Below are positions 44,823 to 54,191 of a DNA stretch of 64,000 nucleotides, piece after piece. A program made the translations under genes and the position numbers. A model generated the notes under the pieces. The model had not been told where the DNA came from. It saw only the letters and a program-made list of their open reading frames with translations, and did no database searches. Every line of letters starts with the position of its first letter. Position 1 is the first letter of the stretch. Source of the DNA: Pseudomonadota bacterium (lineage in GTDB: Bacteria > Pseudomonadota > Gammaproteobacteria > Steroidobacterales > Steroidobacteraceae). Where the stretch lies: NCBI GenBank assembly GCA_023391815.1, contig JAEWAF010000107.1, positions 1-64,000 on the forward strand. The letters are read 5' to 3'.

Positions 44823-45758
44823 ATGAACCCGATCCAAAACGTGCTGGTGATCGTGGATCCGACCGTTCGAGAGCAGCCGGCGGTGGCCAAAGGAGCGCTG
44901 CTCGCGAAACAGCTTTCGGCGCGGCTCGATCTGTATATTTGCGACACCCGGGCAGCGAGAGACACACGCCTGGCGCAACATCTGCGCGACTCGCCTCGGG
45001 GGCCGCTGCAAGAGCTGGCGCCGTGGCTGGAGTCACTCGCGGGCCCACTGCGCCAACAAGGCCTCGAGGTGATGACGGAAGTTGTGTCGGCGGATCCGCT
45101 TCATACGGCGTTGCTGGAGCGAGTCAAGCACACATGCGCAGGGTTGGTGATCAAAGACACTCATCATCACACCCTCGCGCAGCGCACGTGCTTGACGAAC
45201 ACCGATTGGGAATTGATCCGTGGCTGCCCGGTTCCTCTTCTGCTGGTGAAGCCGAGACCGTGGTCAGCTTCACATCGAATCGGCGCGGCGCTCGATCCTG
45301 GTCACATGGATGATAAGCCGCCGTTGTTGGACCGCTGCATTCTGGAGGAGGCGGCCCGGTTCGCGCAGGCACTCGGCGGCGAAATGCACGCCATCCATAC
45401 CTACATTCCGGCGGCCATGATCGCCACAGCCACTGTCACCGTGCCGCCGCTCTTGATCGACATTCCGGTCGAGGTGTTGGAACAAGAGCGAACGCTCAAG
45501 CTCAAGGAACTGACCGTGCTCACCTCAGACTATCGAGTCCCGCCGCAAAACATTCATCTGGAGATCGGGGGCGTGAGCGAAGCGTTGTGTCGAATCGCGC
45601 GTGCCTGCGGGATCGACATCATGACCATGGGCGCCATCTCGCGCCGGGGCGTGAAGCGGATGCTCATCGGCAGCACGGCGGAGGAGGTGCTCGAACGCTT
45701 GCCCTGCGACATGCTGGTCGTAAAGAGCCCGGATTTCGCGGAGCTGGTGGTGTTGTAA
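44823..45758 (+). CDS. Double universal-stress-domain protein, second paralog
   Basis: A 311-residue protein of two Usp domains. The second ends with IGSTAEEVLERLPCDMLVVKSPDF, the ATP-binding Usp motif. It is paralogous to 43111..44091, sharing LTNTDWELIRGCPVPLLLVK and a similar domain order. It lies 128 bp after the flavodoxin-fold gene and may have its own promoter. It ends near a convergent hybrid histidine kinase. Likely role: survival under energy or respiratory stress. Confidence 0.9.
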   Translation: MNPIQNVLVIVDPTVREQPAVAKGALLAKQLSARLDLYICDTRAARDTRLAQHLRDSPRGPLQELAPWLESLAGPLRQQGLEVMTEVVSADPLHTALLERVKHTCAGLVIKDTHHHTLAQRTCLTNTDWELIRGCPVPLLLVKPRPWSASHRIGAALDPGHMDDKPPLLDRCILEEAARFAQALGGEMHAIHTYIPAAMIATATVTVPPLLIDIPVEVLEQERTLKLKELTVLTSDYRVPPQNIHLEIGGVSEALCRIARACGIDIMTMGAISRRGVKRMLIGSTAEEVLERLPCDMLVVKSPDFAELVVL

Positions 45759-45843
45759 TGCAGAGTCTTCATGGCCCCATGCAGGAGTCGCCGCGGCAGC
45801 CGAGCGCGCATCTGGCCCGCGTGGGTTCGGTGGCTGAAAGCTG

Positions 45844-47379
45844 TCATGGCGGCGTGTTCAACAGTTCGCCGATCAACGTCAGTAGCTCTTCTGCGTCGAT
45901 GGGCTTGCTTGCCAGGCGCAGTCGTCGATCGCCACGCATGTTCCGCATGGCCTTGGAAGTGTCGCCGGTCACGAGAATCGCCGGGATATTCCGCGCTTGT
46001 TGTTCACGGATCGCCGCGATCACGCTCAATCCAGTCTGATCTTCCTTCAGGTGATAGTCGCTGACCACGAGGTCGATATCCGAATGTTCTCGCCCGCGCT
46101 GTAAGGCTTCCTCGCGATTGCCGGCCGTGATGACTCGATACCCTTCCAGCTCCAATAGCATCTGGGTCGCCAGCAACACGCTCGGCTCGTCTTCAGTCAC
46201 GAGGACCGTGCCGCTTGGTACGGGTCGCGTGACATGAGCGCCCGACGCCGACGGCTGGCTCGCTCGGTCCATCGTCGCCGCATTGACGCAGGGGAGCTCC
46301 AGCGTGAACACGGAGCCCTGGCCCAGTTGCGACTGAACTTGAATTCGCAGGCCCAGCAGCCTGGCGATTCGCTGCACGATCGCGAGCCCCAGGCCGTAGC
46401 CCTCGCGAGTGGTGTTCCTCGCCACGCCCACTTGAAAGAACTCATCGAAGATATAAGCGAGCTGGTCCGCGGGAATGCCGACGCCAGTGTCCCGAACTTC
46501 GATGCGCACATCGGTGTCGATCCGAGTCGCGCGCAGCGTGACGGTGCCAGCGTTCGTGTACTTGATTGCGTTGGAGATGAGATTTCGCAACAGCTGCTCG
46601 AGCAATGAACGATCGGTGCGGGTGTGCAGATCGGTGTGCTCGACCACGAGCGCGAGCCCTTTGGAGCGCGCGGCCGTCCCGAATTCCGTGTTCAGCAACT
46701 CGAACAACTGCTGTAGCGGCAACCTGCTCGGCTGCGGTTGTACGGCCCCGGACTCGAGCTTGCTGATGTCGAGCAGGGCGCTGAGCAGGCGTTTCATCGA
46801 GTCGATCGCTTGACCTTGCTGGATCAGCACCTCGCGCCCCCGGACGGGCAAATCGAGCCGAGAGAGCGTGCCGTGCAGCAGTGAGAGTGCCTGCACCGGT
46901 TGGCGCAGATCGTGACTCGCCGTTGCCAGAAAACGACTCTTGCTCAGATTGGCCCGGTCGGCTTCTTCACGAGCCTGGTCCGCCATCTCGCGAGCCTTGA
47001 TCAACTCCTGTTCGACTCGCTTGCGGTCGGTGACGTCGCGGATCGCGGCCGCGGCCAGCCCTTCTCCGATCGGGCTGAGGCTGATCTCGACCGGAAATTC
47101 GTCGCCGTTCGCGCGACGACCCAGCAGATCGAGACCGGCACCCATCGGACGCATGCGTGGATCCTCCGCAAACTCCTGACGATGGTGTGCGTGTCGGGCT
47201 CGCAAGCGCTCGGGTAGGAGCGAATCGACGCTGCGACTGACGATGTCTTCGCGTCGATAGCCGAAGACGTGAGTGACTCGCTGATTCGCGTACAGAATCC
47301 GCCCCGACGCGTCGACGATGAGCATGGCGTCGGGCGCGAGCTCGACCAGGTCCGCCAACAGCTGCTGATGAACAGTCAT
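45844..47379 (-). CDS. PAS hybrid histidine kinase with C-terminal receiver
   Basis: A 511-residue soluble sensor. An N-terminal PAS domain (residues about 8-125, starting ELAPDAMLIVDASGRILYANQ) is followed by a coiled-coil linker, a HisKA domain with TASHDLRQPVQALSLL, an ATPase domain (NLISNAIKYTNAG, DTGVGIP and GYGLGLAIVQ) and a C-terminal receiver with phosphoacceptor Asp in VVSDYHL and Lys in ASKP. No membrane segment is seen, so it senses a cytoplasmic signal, perhaps redox or oxygen through PAS. No separate output regulator adjoins. The ATG at 47379 has GAGG eight bases upstream. Confidence 0.92.
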   Translation of the reverse strand: MTVHQQLLADLVELAPDAMLIVDASGRILYANQRVTHVFGYRREDIVSRSVDSLLPERLRARHAHHRQEFAEDPRMRPMGAGLDLLGRRANGDEFPVEISLSPIGEGLAAAAIRDVTDRKRVEQELIKAREMADQAREEADRANLSKSRFLATASHDLRQPVQALSLLHGTLSRLDLPVRGREVLIQQGQAIDSMKRLLSALLDISKLESGAVQPQPSRLPLQQLFELLNTEFGTAARSKGLALVVEHTDLHTRTDRSLLEQLLRNLISNAIKYTNAGTVTLRATRIDTDVRIEVRDTGVGIPADQLAYIFDEFFQVGVARNTTREGYGLGLAIVQRIARLLGLRIQVQSQLGQGSVFTLELPCVNAATMDRASQPSASGAHVTRPVPSGTVLVTEDEPSVLLATQMLLELEGYRVITAGNREEALQRGREHSDIDLVVSDYHLKEDQTGLSVIAAIREQQARNIPAILVTGDTSKAMRNMRGDRRLRLASKPIDAEELLTLIGELLNTPP

Positions 47380-47556
47380 CGATTCGTCCTCGCGGCGCGA
47401 GGCTGGATTCGATTGCAAATGGTACAGCGACCTCGGACCCTATCAAACGTTAAGTTTTCATCGTATACGTGATGCGTCCCCTGACGGGAAGGGCGACGGG
47501 AAGGGCGCCTCGCATCGGGCAAGGGCACCGCCCGGCTTCGCGATGCGCGGCCTTCG

Positions 47557-48273
47557 TCAGCGCGGCGCTTCGAAAGTGCGAGCCGCGTCCTCTCTGATCG
47601 AAGGTAACGAAGGCGGGACGGTCAAGTACTTTTCGAACCATCCGAGCGCGTGCAGGGCTGCCTGCGCCAGGGTGCCTGTTTCCTCGAACAAATGGCTCGC
47701 GCCTTCCACGACGGTCACCTTGATGGGGGCCCACATGCAAGCGGCCGCATAGCGATTGAGTTCGAGCACCTGAGGATCCTCGCTGCCGACGATCAGCAGC
47801 GTCGGGGCGCGCACGAGCTTCAGCGAGTCGAACGCCAGATCGGGTCGGCCGCCGCGGCTGACAATCGCACTCACTTTCCCCGGCCGTTCGGTGGCCGCGC
47901 ACAGGGCCGCGGCCGCGCCGGTGCTGGATCCGAACAAGCCGATCGGCAATGCCGCGAGGGTCGGATCTCTCCGCAACCAGTCGATCGTCGCGACCACGCG
48001 ATCGGCCAACAATGGAATGTTGAAACGGAGCTCTCGCGTGATCGCGTCGATCTGGTCCTCGGAGGCGGTCAGCAGATCCACGAGCACGGCCGCGAAGCCG
48101 TGGGCCGCCAGAAGTCGGGCAATCTCGTTGTTACGTGAGCTGAAGCGGCTGCTGCCACTTCCATGCGCGAACAGGATTACGCCGTGCGGATCCGGTGGCG
48201 TATGCAAGAGGCCTTTCAGCTGCACATCCTTGTCAACTGCGAATTCGATCTCGACAGGATGATTGGCGTTCAT
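47557..48273 (-). CDS. Dienelactone-hydrolase-like alpha/beta hydrolase
   Basis: A 238-residue serine hydrolase. The core shows FAHGSGSSRFSSRN (oxyanion region), nucleophile elbow GSSTGAAAAL, an Asp in VGSEDPQV and His in EGASHLFEE. This pattern is common in small hydrolases encoded next to, or fused with, phosphoribosyltransferases in proteobacterial stress loci. The substrate is unknown. The start is the ATG at 48273 (MNANHP); an upstream ATG at 48285 is also possible. Confidence 0.85.
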   Translation of the reverse strand: MNANHPVEIEFAVDKDVQLKGLLHTPPDPHGVILFAHGSGSSRFSSRNNEIARLLAAHGFAAVLVDLLTASEDQIDAITRELRFNIPLLADRVVATIDWLRRDPTLAALPIGLFGSSTGAAAALCAATERPGKVSAIVSRGGRPDLAFDSLKLVRAPTLLIVGSEDPQVLELNRYAAACMWAPIKVTVVEGASHLFEETGTLAQAALHALGWFEKYLTVPPSLPSIREDAARTFEAPR

Positions 48274-48587
48274 AGGTGCTCTCATGAATCAAGATCAGAA
48301 ACAATCGCTTCGTGCAGGCTCAGCACCGAGCGGGCTGACACGATATTCCCGAACGAGCGCGCGGCGCGTCGTGAACCCCGCGTAGGTGCTGCGTGGAACT
48401 GGTAGTGAACCGCGCGTCGATCCATTGATCGACGAGCCAACGTGATCGACGAGCCAACGCGACAGACGATCGTCGAAAGGCTGCTCCGAGCTGGTGATCG
48501 ACGCTATCGTTCATCAATCGTCTCGCATCGTGTCGCCTCGGCCTGTTCGCGAAGGTCATGCACGGATTGCACTGGTGATGCGCGCAG
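48274..48587. other. 314-bp stretch without a supported gene
   Basis: It lies between the alpha/beta hydrolase start and the end of the ClpP-like gene, both on the minus strand. Short open frames exist but lack family features. It should contain the hydrolase promoter. No repeat or stable hairpin stands out. Confidence 0.4.
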
Positions 48588-49391
48588 TCAGGGAATGCGA
48601 GGCTCGAAGCCCGAGAGACGCTCGAGCGGAATGCGATAGACCAGCAGGTCCTCTCGCGACGGCCAGGGTATCCACGGCTCGTCCCCGATGACCTGAATAC
48701 CGCGAACGCCAAGCTTCGCCATATCTTGCAGTGACAGATCCCAACCGGCGTAGTCGCGATCGTTGGCCAGCAACTCGTGCTCGAACAGATGACCCAGCAC
48801 AGTGATGCGCTCATCGACGCCGATGCGTTGGTAGAACCCGGCTTCGCGCGCGATCAACTCCAGGCGCGAGGCTTCGAGCTGTGCCAGCAGCACCTCACGG
48901 GACCGCTCGGCGAGCACCGCATCGCGCGCTTCGGGCTCGAGCGTGCCCAGCATGTCATCGAGCAGATGCTCCAGCTCGAAACGATCGATCGGTTGCACGA
49001 CTCCGCCGTGCCACATGAGCGAGGCGTGTGAGGCGAGCAGCTTGTTGTGCCCGGCGAGGAACACATAATTGGCGCAACTCGAATAACAAAACGTATCCAC
49101 TCGGACATCGAGCGCATGATCCAGCATCCAATTGCCCAGCTGCATCGCCGCGCCGGCACCGCCGCCATCGCTTTCGATGATGATGGTGGTGGGCTTGGGA
49201 GAGGCTTCCTCGTAAAGCTCGTACACTCCCTGGTTCGCTTCGGTAGTGATCAATCCCCGATACTCGATACAACACTCGGTCAGCCGGATCTTCGTGACGA
49301 TTCGCGTTTCGGTCGATTCGGCATGCGCGCTTTGCCCGCACACCGGTAGACAGAGAGTCGACGCAAGCAAGGCAAGCCGCCAGACGTTCAT
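48588..49391 (-). CDS. Exported ClpP-like serine protease fold protein (COG3904-like)
   Basis: A 267-residue exported protein. Signal peptide: core RLALLASTLCLPV, cleavage near AHA-ES (residue 25). The ClpP/crotonase-fold elements are IIIESDGGGAGAAMQLGNWM, the serine block FCYSSCANYVFLAG (Ser104/105) and SLMWHGG with His128. These match the periplasmic ClpP-like group typified by COG3904; catalytic activity is not established for that group. Four cysteines (two in LTECCIEY and two flanking the serine block) suggest disulfides. It lies upstream of the alpha/beta hydrolase on the same strand. Confidence 0.75.
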   Translation of the reverse strand: MNVWRLALLASTLCLPVCGQSAHAESTETRIVTKIRLTECCIEYRGLITTEANQGVYELYEEASPKPTTIIIESDGGGAGAAMQLGNWMLDHALDVRVDTFCYSSCANYVFLAGHNKLLASHASLMWHGGVVQPIDRFELEHLLDDMLGTLEPEARDAVLAERSREVLLAQLEASRLELIAREAGFYQRIGVDERITVLGHLFEHELLANDRDYAGWDLSLQDMAKLGVRGIQVIGDEPWIPWPSREDLLVYRIPLERLSGFEPRIP

Positions 49392-49399
49392 GGCTTCGC

Positions 49400-49603
49400 C
49401 TATATCCAGCCGATCGCGCGACGCAGCCTGCGGCGCATGTGGGTAGCGATGGACATGATCTCCGCGTTCGCGAAGTCGCGCTGCAGGTCTGCGACGATCG
49501 ACGCATCGAACTCACGATCCTCGCTGGGCGACACGGCCCTGCCGAGTGCGTCGGCGATGCGAGCCGCCAGATCCGTCGAGGCTTTCGGAGCGAACAACAG
49601 CAT
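49400..49603 (-). pseudogene. Possible N-terminal remnant of ribose-phosphate pyrophosphokinase
   Basis: A 67-codon frame whose first ~35 residues (LLFAPKASTDLAARIADAL then SEDREFD) resemble the opening of PRPP synthetase-like proteins, which read LFAxxASxxLAxRIAxxLG and then EEREFxDGE. Directly after EFD the similarity stops and an unrelated Arg-rich segment follows to the stop at 49400. No ribosome site precedes the ATG. The most economical reading is a gene collapsed by internal deletion, but the match is short and made by eye. Confidence 0.35.
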
Positions 49604-49822
49604 GGAGGGACTGTGAACCGGGTCTGCGCCTGGAGCCACCGTCGGACTCACGCAGACGCTCCGGTGTACTACGTAATGGCCAAGGGCCCTTCACAGCTGT
49701 TTCCCAGTGCGATAGCTGACAGTGTCATCCCCGACCATCGCAGCGATTGCGGGGAAACCATCGATGTCACCACTCACACTTGAAGGGCGTCGGGAATCGC
49801 TGTACCCATCGCGTAGGTCGTC

Positions 49823-52800
49823 ATGAGCGAGTTCGGCATGCTCAAAGCCGAACCCGCGGCCGCCTGGAAGGATGCAAGCCAGGTTGTCCCGCAAAGCCGC
49901 TCGAGCCGTTGGCTCACGTGGGGGCTTGGAATCGCGCTGGTCGCGGGCGTGACCTTCGGCGCCTTGCATTTTTCGGAAGCCGAACAGATCGCGGCGATTG
50001 CCGAGAACGCGCGACCGTTCTGGTTGCTGGCCGCGATCGTGCTTCAGCTGGCGACCTACGTCGCACAAGGTGAGATCTGGAGAGTGATCGCCAGGGCGGC
50101 GGCATTTCCTCTGTCGTTTGGCACCGTGTTCCGATTGAGCCTGGCCAAATTGTTCATCGATCAGGCGCTACCATCGGCGGGGCTCAGCGGTACGGCCGCC
50201 GTCTCGAAATATTTCGAGCAGCGAGGCATGGCCAGGCCCGCGGTCATGGCGTCCATCGTCATCAGCCTCGTTTCTTACTTCGCTGTTTATGCTGTGTTGC
50301 TGTTGACGGCGCTGGTGTTGCTGCCGTTGCCGGCCGCCGCCCGGAACGTCGTGACATTCGCGACCGTTGCGTTCCTCGTCGGCTGCGCAGTCCTCGTGTG
50401 GGTGTTACTCCGGTCCACCGATTCGAGTGGACGCTTGGCGCAGATGTTGTCTCGACTGCGCCTGGTTCAGCCGCTGGCGCGGTCGCTCGCGGAATCCGAT
50501 CCGAAGCTGGTGCGTGATCGACACGTGGTGCTGGCCTCGTGCGCCGGTCAAGCTGCCATCGTGCTGCTGGACGCCGTGACAGTGTGGGCATTGATCCATG
50601 CGCTCGGCCACGCGTCGTCCATCGTCCCGGTATTCGCGAGTTTCATGATTTCGAATCTGTTTCGCACGCTCGGTGTCTTGCCGGGCGGGCTGGGGACCTT
50701 CGAGACGAGCTCGGTGCTGACGTTGCAATTGACCGGCGTGCCGCTGCCGGTCGCGCTGTCCGCGACGCTGTTGTTTCGTGGCTTGAGCTTCTGGCTGCCT
50801 ATGGTTCCCGGCATTTATCTGGCGCGCCGGATGTTCGCCGGCGGGCAGCGGAGATCCCGTGCTGCTTTGGGCGACTACTGGAGTCGATCGGCCGATGAGA
50901 TATGCAATCTGCTGGGCACGACACCGTCCGGGCTCACATCCGAAGAAGCGCAACGACGTCTGCATGAGTTCGGTCCGAACCGGTTGAGCGTGGCGCGAAC
51001 GATGTCGCGCCTGGACATCTTGCTGCGCCAGTTTGCCAATCCGTTACTGTGGCTTCTGTTGTTTGCAGCGGTGATCGCCGCCTTGACCGGAGAGCTGACG
51101 GATGCCTTGATCGTGGCCGTCATTCTGGGAGCCAGCGCCTTCATAGGATTTCGACGGGAATACAGCGCTCATACCGAGGCGGCGGCGCTCAATGCTCGGA
51201 TCAAGACTCAGACCAGGGCGCTGCGTGACGGTCGGGAACTGCTGCTGCCGATCGATGAAGTTGTCCCCGGCGATGTGGTGCTGTTGTCCGCGGGCAGTCT
51301 GGTGCCGGCGGACGGATGGGTCATCGAAGCGGACGACTGTTTCGTCAGCGAATCGGCGTTGACCGGCGAGAGCTTTCCGGTGGAGAAGGCCGCGGGCGTG
51401 CTGCCAGTCGACACTCCCCTGAGCAAACGCTCCAACTGCGTGTACTTGGGCACCAACGTTCGCAGCGGCACTCTGCGCTGTGTCGTCGTCGCCACGGGCA
51501 CCAGCACGCAGTTCGGCGCGATCTCTCAGAGACTGCAGCTGCGTCCGCCGCAAACGGAATTCGACCGAGGCGTGATGCGCTTCGGATATTTGCTCACCAG
51601 CGCCATGCTGGTGATGGTGCTCGTGGTGTTCGCGGCTCACATGCTGGCTGGACGACCGGTCGTCGAGACGCTGTTGTTCGCGGTCGCTTTGGCGGTGGGG
51701 TTGAGCCCGGAGCTTTTGCCAGCGATTCTGAGTGTCAACCTGGCGCGTGGCGCGCAGATGCTCGCCAGTCGTGGCGTGCTGGTCCGGCACCTCAGCGCCA
51801 TCGAGAACCTCGGCGGCATGGATGTGCTGTGTACCGATAAGACAGGCACGCTCACCGAGGGCGTGATCAGCCTTGAAGGCGGCTACGATGCGCAAGGTGC
51901 GAAAGCACCCGATGTCGTCGAGCTCGGCGCGATCAACGCGGCGTTGGAAACTGGGCTTGCAAGCCCCTTGGACGATGCCATTCTGAACGCCCGCCGCCCG
52001 GATCTGAGCACATGGCGGAAGCTCGGCGAGATCCCGTTCGATTTCGTGCGCAGGCGAGTGAGTGTCATCGTCGCGCGCGATGCCGATGTCCTGCTGGTCA
52101 CAAAGGGCGCCTTTCACGAGGTGATCGATGCGTGTGCCTCGCTCGCCGATGGATCGTTGCTGGATGCACCGACTCGATCCATGCTTGAGCAACGTTACAG
52201 CGAGTGGGGGCGTAAAGGCATCAGAGTGCTTGCGGTCGCGACCGCGCAGCTGGCCGTGCGCGAGAAATATGGCCGCGAATGCGAGCATCACTTGCGCTTC
52301 GCCGGCTTTCTCACCTTCCTCGACCGGCCCAAGGAAGGAGCCGCACAGGCGATCGAAAGCCTGCGACGGCTCGGTATCGCCATCAAGCTCATCAGCGGCG
52401 ACTCGAAGCTCATTGCCGAGCACGTGGCCGGTCTGGTCGGCTTGGGGAACGAGCACGTGTTGACGGGAGCGCGGATCGATCAGCTGGAAGATGCAGCGCT
52501 GTGGCGCGAGGCGCCACGTACGGATCTGTTCGTGGAACTCGATCCCAATCAGAAGGAGCGCATCATCCGTGCGCTCAAGCGCGCGGGGCACGTGGTCGGA
52601 TTCCTCGGCGATGGCATCAACGACGCTCCGGCCATGCATGCAGCCGATACCAGTCTTTCCGTCGAGCACGCTGTCGACGTGGCGCGAGAGGCCGCTGACT
52701 TCGTCTTGCTCGAGCGTGACCTGGACGTGATCCGTCGCGGTGTGGAGGAGGGGCGCAGGACGTTTGCAAACACTCTGAAGTATGTATCGAATACGACCAG

Positions 52801-53371
52801 CGCCAATCTCGGCAACATGATCAGCATGGCGCTCGCGTCATTGTTCCTGCCGTTCCTGCCGCTCACGGCCGGTCAGATCCTGCTCAACAATTTCATGTCG
52901 GATGTTCCCGCCGTGGGGGTGGCGGATGACAACGTGGACCGCGAATTGATCGAGCACCCGCGCCGATGGGACATGCGCTTCATCGCCCGCTTCATGATCG
53001 AGTTCGGGCTGTTGAGCTCGGTGTTCGATGTGTTGTGTTTCGGCGCGCTGCTCGGGATCTTTCATGCCACGCCGGAAATATTTCGCACCGGCTGGTTCGT
53101 GGAATCGTTGTTGACGCAGCTGATGATCGTGCTCGTCGTGCGTACGCGCAGGCCGTTGTATAAGAGCAGACCGGGTACCCTGCTGCTGTCTCTTACGCTG
53201 CTCCTGGCGCTGATCACGCCCGCGATTCCCTATCTGCCATTCGTAGCGGCGTTGGGCTTCGTGCCGCTGCCGCTGCCATTGCTCGCTACGCTGATCGCGA
53301 TCACTGTAACTTACGTCGTCGCGGCGGAGCTCACGAAATACTGGTTCTATCGGGCGATGCCGACAGCCTGA
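49823..53371 (+). CDS. Fusion of a flippase-like membrane domain to an MgtA-like P-type ATPase
   Basis: A single 1182-residue frame. Residues about 30-345 form a multi-span domain like the lysylphosphatidylglycerol synthase / UPF0104 flippase family (QLATYVAQGEIWRVIARA, ALPSAGLSGTAAVSKYF, GVLPGGLGTFETSSV are its typical blocks). From about residue 350 a complete P-type ATPase follows: N-terminal cation-ATPase helix pair (LTSEEAQRRLHEFGPN), TGES (514-517), phosphorylation site DKTGT (Asp672), GDGINDAPA and ten-helix core. The AVGLSPELLPAIL transport block and the LARGAQMLASRGVLVRHLSAIENLGGMD sequence are closest to the MgtA (P3B, magnesium) group. The joint is in frame with no gap, so this is a true fused reading frame. 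Confidence 0.9.
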   Translation: MSEFGMLKAEPAAAWKDASQVVPQSRSSRWLTWGLGIALVAGVTFGALHFSEAEQIAAIAENARPFWLLAAIVLQLATYVAQGEIWRVIARAAAFPLSFGTVFRLSLAKLFIDQALPSAGLSGTAAVSKYFEQRGMARPAVMASIVISLVSYFAVYAVLLLTALVLLPLPAAARNVVTFATVAFLVGCAVLVWVLLRSTDSSGRLAQMLSRLRLVQPLARSLAESDPKLVRDRHVVLASCAGQAAIVLLDAVTVWALIHALGHASSIVPVFASFMISNLFRTLGVLPGGLGTFETSSVLTLQLTGVPLPVALSATLLFRGLSFWLPMVPGIYLARRMFAGGQRRSRAALGDYWSRSADEICNLLGTTPSGLTSEEAQRRLHEFGPNRLSVARTMSRLDILLRQFANPLLWLLLFAAVIAALTGELTDALIVAVILGASAFIGFRREYSAHTEAAALNARIKTQTRALRDGRELLLPIDEVVPGDVVLLSAGSLVPADGWVIEADDCFVSESALTGESFPVEKAAGVLPVDTPLSKRSNCVYLGTNVRSGTLRCVVVATGTSTQFGAISQRLQLRPPQTEFDRGVMRFGYLLTSAMLVMVLVVFAAHMLAGRPVVETLLFAVALAVGLSPELLPAILSVNLARGAQMLASRGVLVRHLSAIENLGGMDVLCTDKTGTLTEGVISLEGGYDAQGAKAPDVVELGAINAALETGLASPLDDAILNARRPDLSTWRKLGEIPFDFVRRRVSVIVARDADVLLVTKGAFHEVIDACASLADGSLLDAPTRSMLEQRYSEWGRKGIRVLAVATAQLAVREKYGRECEHHLRFAGFLTFLDRPKEGAAQAIESLRRLGIAIKLISGDSKLIAEHVAGLVGLGNEHVLTGARIDQLEDAALWREAPRTDLFVELDPNQKERIIRALKRAGHVVGFLGDGINDAPAMHAADTSLSVEHAVDVAREAADFVLLERDLDVIRRGVEEGRRTFANTLKYVSNTTSANLGNMISMALASLFLPFLPLTAGQILLNNFMSDVPAVGVADDNVDRELIEHPRRWDMRFIARFMIEFGLLSSVFDVLCFGALLGIFHATPEIFRTGWFVESLLTQLMIVLVVRTRRPLYKSRPGTLLLSLTLLLALITPAIPYLPFVAALGFVPLPLPLLATLIAITVTYVVAAELTKYWFYRAMPTA

Positions 53372-53559
53372 GCCGGAGTCGCTGGACCATCCCAGACGCG
53401 TAGCGCTTTCTCCGGTACGCGATCGGGTTGTGGCTGCAGGAAACGTTCGGGGTTTGTCGCAGCGGACCCCGAAATTAATCATTCGTCATCCTGAACTGCG
53501 ATTGATCGAGCCCGTACCCGGCGTCCTACCAGGCGACCAAGCACTAAGGTGGGCGCAAG

Positions 53560-54189
53560 ATGTCCGAAGCGCGGCTCTCAGCGGGGCCGGAACTGGCACG
53601 CGCCAACAGGCGCCGTTGCCAGGGCCATGAACTCTCCCTTTATCATGCGACCGATACTCATCGTGAGGATCTGGAGCAGTTCGTTCGCGACGTATTCGCA
53701 TCGAGGCACGGCGCGCGCGTGTGCTCGTTCATGCCAAACCTGTTGGCCATGCGAAACGACCACGGTGCGGTCTGTAGCGTGGCGGGCTTCCGTTGTGCCG
53801 GCGATGAGACGTTGTTTCTAGAGCGCTATCTGGACGAGCCGATCGAGCGCGCGATTGCATCCTCTTGCGGACAGCCCATCAGTCGCTCGCAGATTGTCGA
53901 AGTGGGCAATCTCGCGGGCCTGAATTGCCGCTCGGCGATGCGCCTGGTGCTCGATCTTCCTCGCATTCTGTTGGACCGAGGTCATCGTTGGATGGCCTTC
54001 ACGGCAACCGATACGTTGCGGGAGATTCTGGCGAGTTATCAGGCGCCGCTGCTGGATCTCGCTCCGGCCACCGCGGCCCGAGCGCGGAATACCGGCGATG
54101 AATGGGGACGCTACTACGACAGCAGTCCCCGAGTGATGGTGGGTTACCTCGCCGATGGGCTAAGTCTGCGTCGTCGGCGGAGGAACTGA
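53560..54189 (+). CDS. Thermostable hemolysin family protein
   Basis: A 209-residue protein of the Vibrio thermostable hemolysin type, an acyltransferase-like (GNAT-related) domain despite the name. The typical opening is 'LYHATDTHREDLEQFVRDVFASRHGARV' with SFMPNLLAM, FLERYLDEPIE, VEVGNLAG and the FTATDTLREIL block. Genes of this family often head a four-gene cluster with an AMP-ligase, a heme-oxygenase-like enzyme and an SDR, as here. That suggests synthesis of an acyl product rather than a pore toxin. AAGG lies nine bases before the ATG. Confidence 0.82.
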   Translation: MSEARLSAGPELARANRRRCQGHELSLYHATDTHREDLEQFVRDVFASRHGARVCSFMPNLLAMRNDHGAVCSVAGFRCAGDETLFLERYLDEPIERAIASSCGQPISRSQIVEVGNLAGLNCRSAMRLVLDLPRILLDRGHRWMAFTATDTLREILASYQAPLLDLAPATAARARNTGDEWGRYYDSSPRVMVGYLADGLSLRRRRRN

Positions 54190-54191
54190 GC

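Noticed and set aside
51044..52669. 541-codon minus-strand ORF
   Set aside because: Antisense to the P-type ATPase half of the fusion; shadow composition.
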